Shown: piece by piece, positions 60,719 to 64,000 of the stretch
How the letters are laid out: each line of letters begins with the position of its first letter
Numbering within the stretch: the first letter of the stretch is position 1
Source: Alphaproteobacteria bacterium
GTDB taxonomy: Bacteria; Pseudomonadota; Alphaproteobacteria; Rhizobiales; OSC116
Assembly: GCA_002400495.2 (NCBI GenBank)
Contig: NVQL02000006.1
Coordinates: 23,559 to 87,558 of the forward strand
Direction: 5' to 3'
Length of the DNA stretch: 64,000 bases
The notes under the pieces: generated by a model
Databases searched by the model: none
The model's input: only the letters and a program-made list of their open reading frames with translations
Told to the model about the DNA's origin: nothing
Made by a program: the position numbers and the translations under genes

Positions 60719-62512
60719 CTAATCCAACAGCCGCGCTTTGATCAGGCCTCTAACCGAGTTCCCCACATATATCGTATCCGTAGATTTCAAATCAACAAAC
60801 CGCATATTCCGAATTTTATATTTGTCACCCTGCGTATCAAGCAAATGTCTCCGCAACACCCCATTCAACAACCCCGCACTCAGCGGCGGCGTATAAAAAA
60901 CCCCATCGGACTCAACAAATATAGTCGTAAAGCTACCTTCGGTAATAAACCCTTGGCGGTTACAAAACATCACTTCATCTATTTGTACCGCAGCCGAATC
61001 AAGTTTAGCTTTCTCCCGCGCTTGATCGAGTATCGCGCGTTTGGTGGTTTTATGCCGCGTAAACACATTAGATTTTTCCAGCACCACATCAGACAGAGCT
61101 AAATTATATACCAAGTCTGCTGCAATCGGCGGCATGTCACTATGCGTAATATTAATTTGCCCTGAAGGGTGCAATAACAAACGAACTTTATATGCCGCAG
61201 CCGAATCAAACCGCTCTGCATATGCCTTTAACCGCGCAATGATATCTTTGCGATCGAAAGAAAATTCAAAATAATCAGCACTGTTGCACATCCTGTCCAT
61301 ATGCTCTGCCAGATAGACATAACCCCCATCAAACGCCAAACTCTCAATCAACTGGAACTCATCGGCCAAATCGCTGATAAATTTCATTTTCAGCAGGCAT
61401 TCGGCATATTCATCAGTCGCCACACTATCAGCCACAATGCCGCCCCCAATGCCCAAACGCAAAATATTAGGTGTAGATTTAAGCGCCGTGATGGTGCGAA
61501 TGGCGACGTTAAAATGTGCATTCCCATCAGGCGTTAAAAACCCAATCGAGCCGCAATAAACACCGCGCGGTTGATTTTCCAACTCATTGATAATCCCCAT
61601 CGCCCGAATTTTCGGCGCGCCCGTAATAGAACCGCACGGGAACAGCGATTTCATCATCGTCGGAAAACCAATATTCGGGCGTTTTTGTGCCTTTATGCCC
61701 GTGGTCATTTGAAATAAGCTGTCATAAGTTTCAATGTCATACAGTTCATCGACCTTGACGCTGCCAATTTCAGCCACCCGCGATAAGTCATTGCGCAATA
61801 GATCGACAATCATCAGATTTTCAGCACGGTTTTTCTCATCATGATATAACCAGTTTTTGAGTTTGGCATCTTTGGCCTTGGTTTTACCACGCGGAGCGGT
61901 GCCTTTCATCGGCCGAGCGGTCAGATTGTCTTGATCCAAATCGAAAAACAATTCAGGCGATAGCGATAGAATGGAAAAATCATCAAATTGTAAAAAACCA
62001 CCTTGATTAGTCGGCTGGTTTTTTTTCAACGCCGCATAAAGTGCAAATAAATCGCCTTCAAAGCCAAGTTCAACTTGAAACGTATAATTGGCTTGGTAAA
62101 TATCACCAGCTTCTATGTATTTTTTTAGCCGCGCGATTTTAGCCAAATAATCGGTTTTTGTCTCTTGCGGGTTAATGTTGCTCAAGGCAAACTCACCATG
62201 AATATTGTCACGATGATAGGCCGCAACTTCGTCAGGGTTGAGCAATTGCGGTGCATCAAACAGGCCAAATTGCAGCAAAGGCACATCACGTTCGGCGGGC
62301 AATAGTGGCTTTAAGCGTGGCTCAAAGCAAAGCCCAGCCTCATAGGACAAAAATCCAGCAGCAAATAAGTCATCTTTCTGGCATTTATTTTCAATGTCGC
62401 GCAGGGTGTTTTCGAACTGATCGGGGTGAGTGCAAGTGATGATGCTTTTGGGGTTTTCGAACAAATAGCACGAGCCGTTTATCAGCGGATGATCTAATAG
62501 GATATGCGTCAT
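60719..62512 (-). CDS. pabB: Fused aminodeoxychorismate synthase component I (PabB) and aminodeoxychorismate lyase-like (PabC)
   Basis: 597 residues. Residues 1 to about 350 are the chorismate-binding domain: ARPMKGTAPRGKTKAKD with the catalytic Lys, NLMIVDLLRNDLSRVAEIG, LFPCGSITGAPKIRAM and GSIGFLTPDGNAHFNVAIRT. Residues 375-597 are a class IV aminotransferase fold, with the PLP-Lys candidate in YAERFDSAAAYKVRLLL and the motif FCNRQGFITEGSFTTIFV. The two activities give p-aminobenzoate from chorismate for folate. The glutaminase partner PabA is not in the window. It follows the TRIC-like gene by eight bases. Confidence 0.92.
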   Translation of the reverse strand: MTHILLDHPLINGSCYLFENPKSIITCTHPDQFENTLRDIENKCQKDDLFAAGFLSYEAGLCFEPRLKPLLPAERDVPLLQFGLFDAPQLLNPDEVAAYHRDNIHGEFALSNINPQETKTDYLAKIARLKKYIEAGDIYQANYTFQVELGFEGDLFALYAALKKNQPTNQGGFLQFDDFSILSLSPELFFDLDQDNLTARPMKGTAPRGKTKAKDAKLKNWLYHDEKNRAENLMIVDLLRNDLSRVAEIGSVKVDELYDIETYDSLFQMTTGIKAQKRPNIGFPTMMKSLFPCGSITGAPKIRAMGIINELENQPRGVYCGSIGFLTPDGNAHFNVAIRTITALKSTPNILRLGIGGGIVADSVATDEYAECLLKMKFISDLADEFQLIESLAFDGGYVYLAEHMDRMCNSADYFEFSFDRKDIIARLKAYAERFDSAAAYKVRLLLHPSGQINITHSDMPPIAADLVYNLALSDVVLEKSNVFTRHKTTKRAILDQAREKAKLDSAAVQIDEVMFCNRQGFITEGSFTTIFVESDGVFYTPPLSAGLLNGVLRRHLLDTQGDKYKIRNMRFVDLKSTDTIYVGNSVRGLIKARLLD

Positions 62513-62520
62513 ATAAGCCC

Positions 62521-63177
62521 TTAATAATCGCGGCCAGCTCTACTTTTATAACCAGGGAAATACCAGCTATATTTAAGTGCCAAACCTCTGATCAAAAGGC
62601 AAGCCAAAAAACCAACAATGGCAGCAATATTTTTATCAATCGATAATTCTATAAACCCAATATAAAAAGCACTGCCGATGAAGATTGCAGTTAAATAAAT
62701 TTCTTGGCGCAGTAAAATACTATTTTCACCCGCCAAAACATCGCGGATGAGACCACCGAAACTAGATGTGATGACCGCCATTAAGATAGCGCTAACTGGT
62801 GAAATGCCTGCATCAATTGAAATTTGCGCGCCCAACACACAAAAAGTCGATATGCCAATGGCATCTGCCCATAACAATAAGGTAAACCGCGATTGCGAGA
62901 TATGCGCGGTGAAGAAAACCACAATGGCAGCAATTGTGGCAACGATGATATAATGATAATCGCCCACCCAAAAAACCGGCGTCAGACCGAGCATCATATC
63001 GCGCACCGTGCCGCCACCAATGGCGGTGATGTTGGCAAAAATAATAAAACCGATAATGTCCATTTCTTTGCGTGAGGCAGCCAATGCGCCCGAAATGGCA
63101 AAAACCACAATGCCGAACCAATTTAACAAGATAAATATGGTCGGGACTGTGGTTAAAATTTCAGTATCAATAATCAT
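62521..63177 (-). CDS. TRIC/UPF0126-type membrane channel protein
   Basis: A 218-residue protein with about seven helices formed by two repeats of the UPF0126 domain: IVVFAISGALAASRKEMDIIGFIIFANITAIGGGTVRDML in the first half and ISTFCVLGAQISIDAG...GGLIRDVLAG in the second. The duplicated GGGxxRD and GGxxRD motifs are the family hallmark. Bacterial members form trimeric cation channels or transport glycine. It is 34 bases downstream of grpE and eight bases upstream of the pabB fusion. Confidence 0.88.
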   Translation of the reverse strand: MIIDTEILTTVPTIFILLNWFGIVVFAISGALAASRKEMDIIGFIIFANITAIGGGTVRDMMLGLTPVFWVGDYHYIIVATIAAIVVFFTAHISQSRFTLLLWADAIGISTFCVLGAQISIDAGISPVSAILMAVITSSFGGLIRDVLAGENSILLRQEIYLTAIFIGSAFYIGFIELSIDKNIAAIVGFLACLLIRGLALKYSWYFPGYKSRAGRDY

Positions 63178-63211
63178 AGGCTATTATGCCAGTTTATATG
63201 CGTTAATGCCT

Positions 63212-63946
63212 TTAAGCACTGGTATCAATGCTGCCGCCTAAATTTGGCTCTGTTGAATCTGATTCGGTAACTGATTGCGGCACTATTTTTGGCCCGCCTT
63301 TAGACACGCCAACCAAAGCAGGGCGTAACACCCGATCGTCGATTGCATAACCGACTTGCACCACTTCAACCACGGTGCCATTGGCAATTTCGATATTAGG
63401 CACTTCAAACATCGCTTGGTGGAAATTAGGGTTAAATTTTTCACCCTTTGGGTTGACTTGCTTGATGCCGTGACGGTCAAAAACATTCATCATTTCTTGA
63501 TTGGTCATCTCAACGCCAGTGAATAGGTTTTTAATTTCATCGGCCGCATTTTCGCGCACATCAGCGGGCAGGGCTTGCAAAGCACGGTCTAAATTGTCGC
63601 CAACGCTAATCATATCTCGGGCAAAGCCTGTGATGGCAAATTTATTGGCATCAATTTTTTCTTTGGCGCTGCGGCGGCGTAAATTTTCCATCTCGGCCAT
63701 TTCACGCAACAAGCGGTCTTTTAAACTTGCCACTTCTTCGTCTAAAGTTTCGATTTGTTTGGCAGCGGCTTGTATGGCTTCGGCAGCAGCTTCAGCTTCA
63801 GATGGCGCCATTCTGGCGGATGCGTCATTGGCTTCTGATGCGGCATCAAAATCTTCATTATCATCAAAATCATTAGTCGCGAAATCACGTTCGGCATCCA
63901 AACGGGCTTGCTCTTCGGCATCAAATGGGTTTTGTGGGTTATTCAT
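63212..63946 (-). CDS. grpE: Nucleotide exchange factor GrpE
   Basis: A 244-residue GrpE. A long acidic, Ala-rich N-terminus leads into the coiled coil ([32 protein letters not shown]), then [17 protein letters not shown] and the C-terminal beta domain signature [16 protein letters not shown]...[23 protein letters not shown]. It releases ADP from DnaK. The ATG at 63946 with AGGA at 63954-63957 is chosen; a TTG two codons upstream is also in frame. In alphaproteobacteria hrcA often precedes it; only 54 upstream bases are visible. Confidence 0.95.
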   Translation of the reverse strand: MNNPQNPFDAEEQARLDAERDFATNDFDDNEDFDAASEANDASARMAPSEAEAAAEAIQAAAKQIETLDEEVASLKDRLLREMAEMENLRRRSAKEKIDANKFAITGFARDMISVGDNLDRALQALPADVRENAADEIKNLFTGVEMTNQEMMNVFDRHGIKQVNPKGEKFNPNFHQAMFEVPNIEIANGTVVEVVQVGYAIDDRVLRPALVGVSKGGPKIVPQSVTESDSTEPNLGGSIDTSA

Positions 63947-64000
63947 ATTCAAATCCTATATTTGCGATCAGGCAAAATTCTAATCTGCATATCAGTCTTT

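Noticed and set aside
60352..61102. Open frames on both strands across the palindromic element and into the pabB fusion
   Set aside because: Their Arg- and Ser-rich translations come from the GC-rich repeat and from the antisense of a real gene; no family resemblance.
63949..64000. Possible 3' end of a minus-strand gene (hrcA?) upstream of grpE
   Set aside because: Only about 16 open codons are visible before the edge, and they do not resemble the HrcA C-terminus as I know it.

Overview
The window reads as a chromosomal segment of an AT-rich alphaproteobacterium (GC roughly 40 percent by eye, not computed). The assignment rests on gene content: a rhizobial-style D-xylose operon with a single-domain ABC ATPase and a LacI-type regulator, a GlxA-type AraC regulator, a MoaC-MogA fusion, a PabB-PabC fusion and HglS. 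Species cannot be named from the sequence. I saw no rRNA, tRNA, CRISPR array, insertion sequence or prophage gene. Genes are tightly packed, often with 4-base ATGA stop/start overlaps.

1-23757 (all minus strand) is one long surface-polysaccharide locus. Read in the direction of transcription it holds an export block (Wza-like outer-membrane lipoprotein, Wzc-like chain-length protein with a degenerate kinase domain, flippase), then CapA, an asparagine-synthase-like amidotransferase, glycosyltransferases and a methyltransferase, then a dTDP-3-amino-3,6-dideoxyhexose pathway (3,4-ketoisomerase, aminotransferase, RfbA, RfbB), then an SGNH-type acyltransferase and another glycosyltransferase. It ends in an unusual module: HAD phosphatase, GtrA-like flippase, a membrane glycosyltransferase fused to a uridine-kinase-like domain, class II aldolase, GDPD-type phosphodiesterase, two sugar nucleotidyltransferases, a GtrB/DPM-like glycosyltransferase, and a membrane protein cut by the window edge. 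This module looks like a Gtr-type (lipid-linked) decoration system with its own donor-synthesis genes and is the best candidate here for undescribed biology. No initiating phosphoglycosyltransferase or Wzy polymerase was recognised.

24229-35887 is carbohydrate metabolism: a plus-strand aldo/keto reductase, the minus-strand operon xylB-xylA-FG-GAP/ASPIC protein-xylF-xylH-ATPase, and the divergent plus-strand xylR-galM-hydrolase operon. Xylose imported by XylFH and the ATPase is isomerised by XylA and phosphorylated by XylB; GalM supplies the proper anomer; XylR probably senses a pathway sugar. A secreted calcium-loop beta-propeller protein inside this operon is unexpected.

35950-51363 holds transport and regulation genes: an MFS carrier with a divergent GlxA-family regulator, a MacB/LolCDE-like ABC exporter with a PadR repressor and two clear palindromic operator candidates, a TauE-type exporter, an RND pump with its adaptor, HglS (lysine catabolism), a YcaQ-type DNA glycosylase and a histidine phosphatase.

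51366-55500 is a complete molybdopterin operon (moaA, moaC-mogA fusion, moeA, moaD, moaE) whose leader looks like a compact Moco riboswitch; this resets the moaA start to a GTG at 55419. Divergent from it are two tandem paralogous methyltransferases of unknown role. 57620-60274 holds a small membrane protein, a Pit-type phosphate transporter and arsenite methyltransferase arsM. A 352-base nested inverted-repeat element (60336-60687) separates arsM from a minus-strand folate/housekeeping group: pabB-pabC fusion, a TRIC-type channel and grpE.
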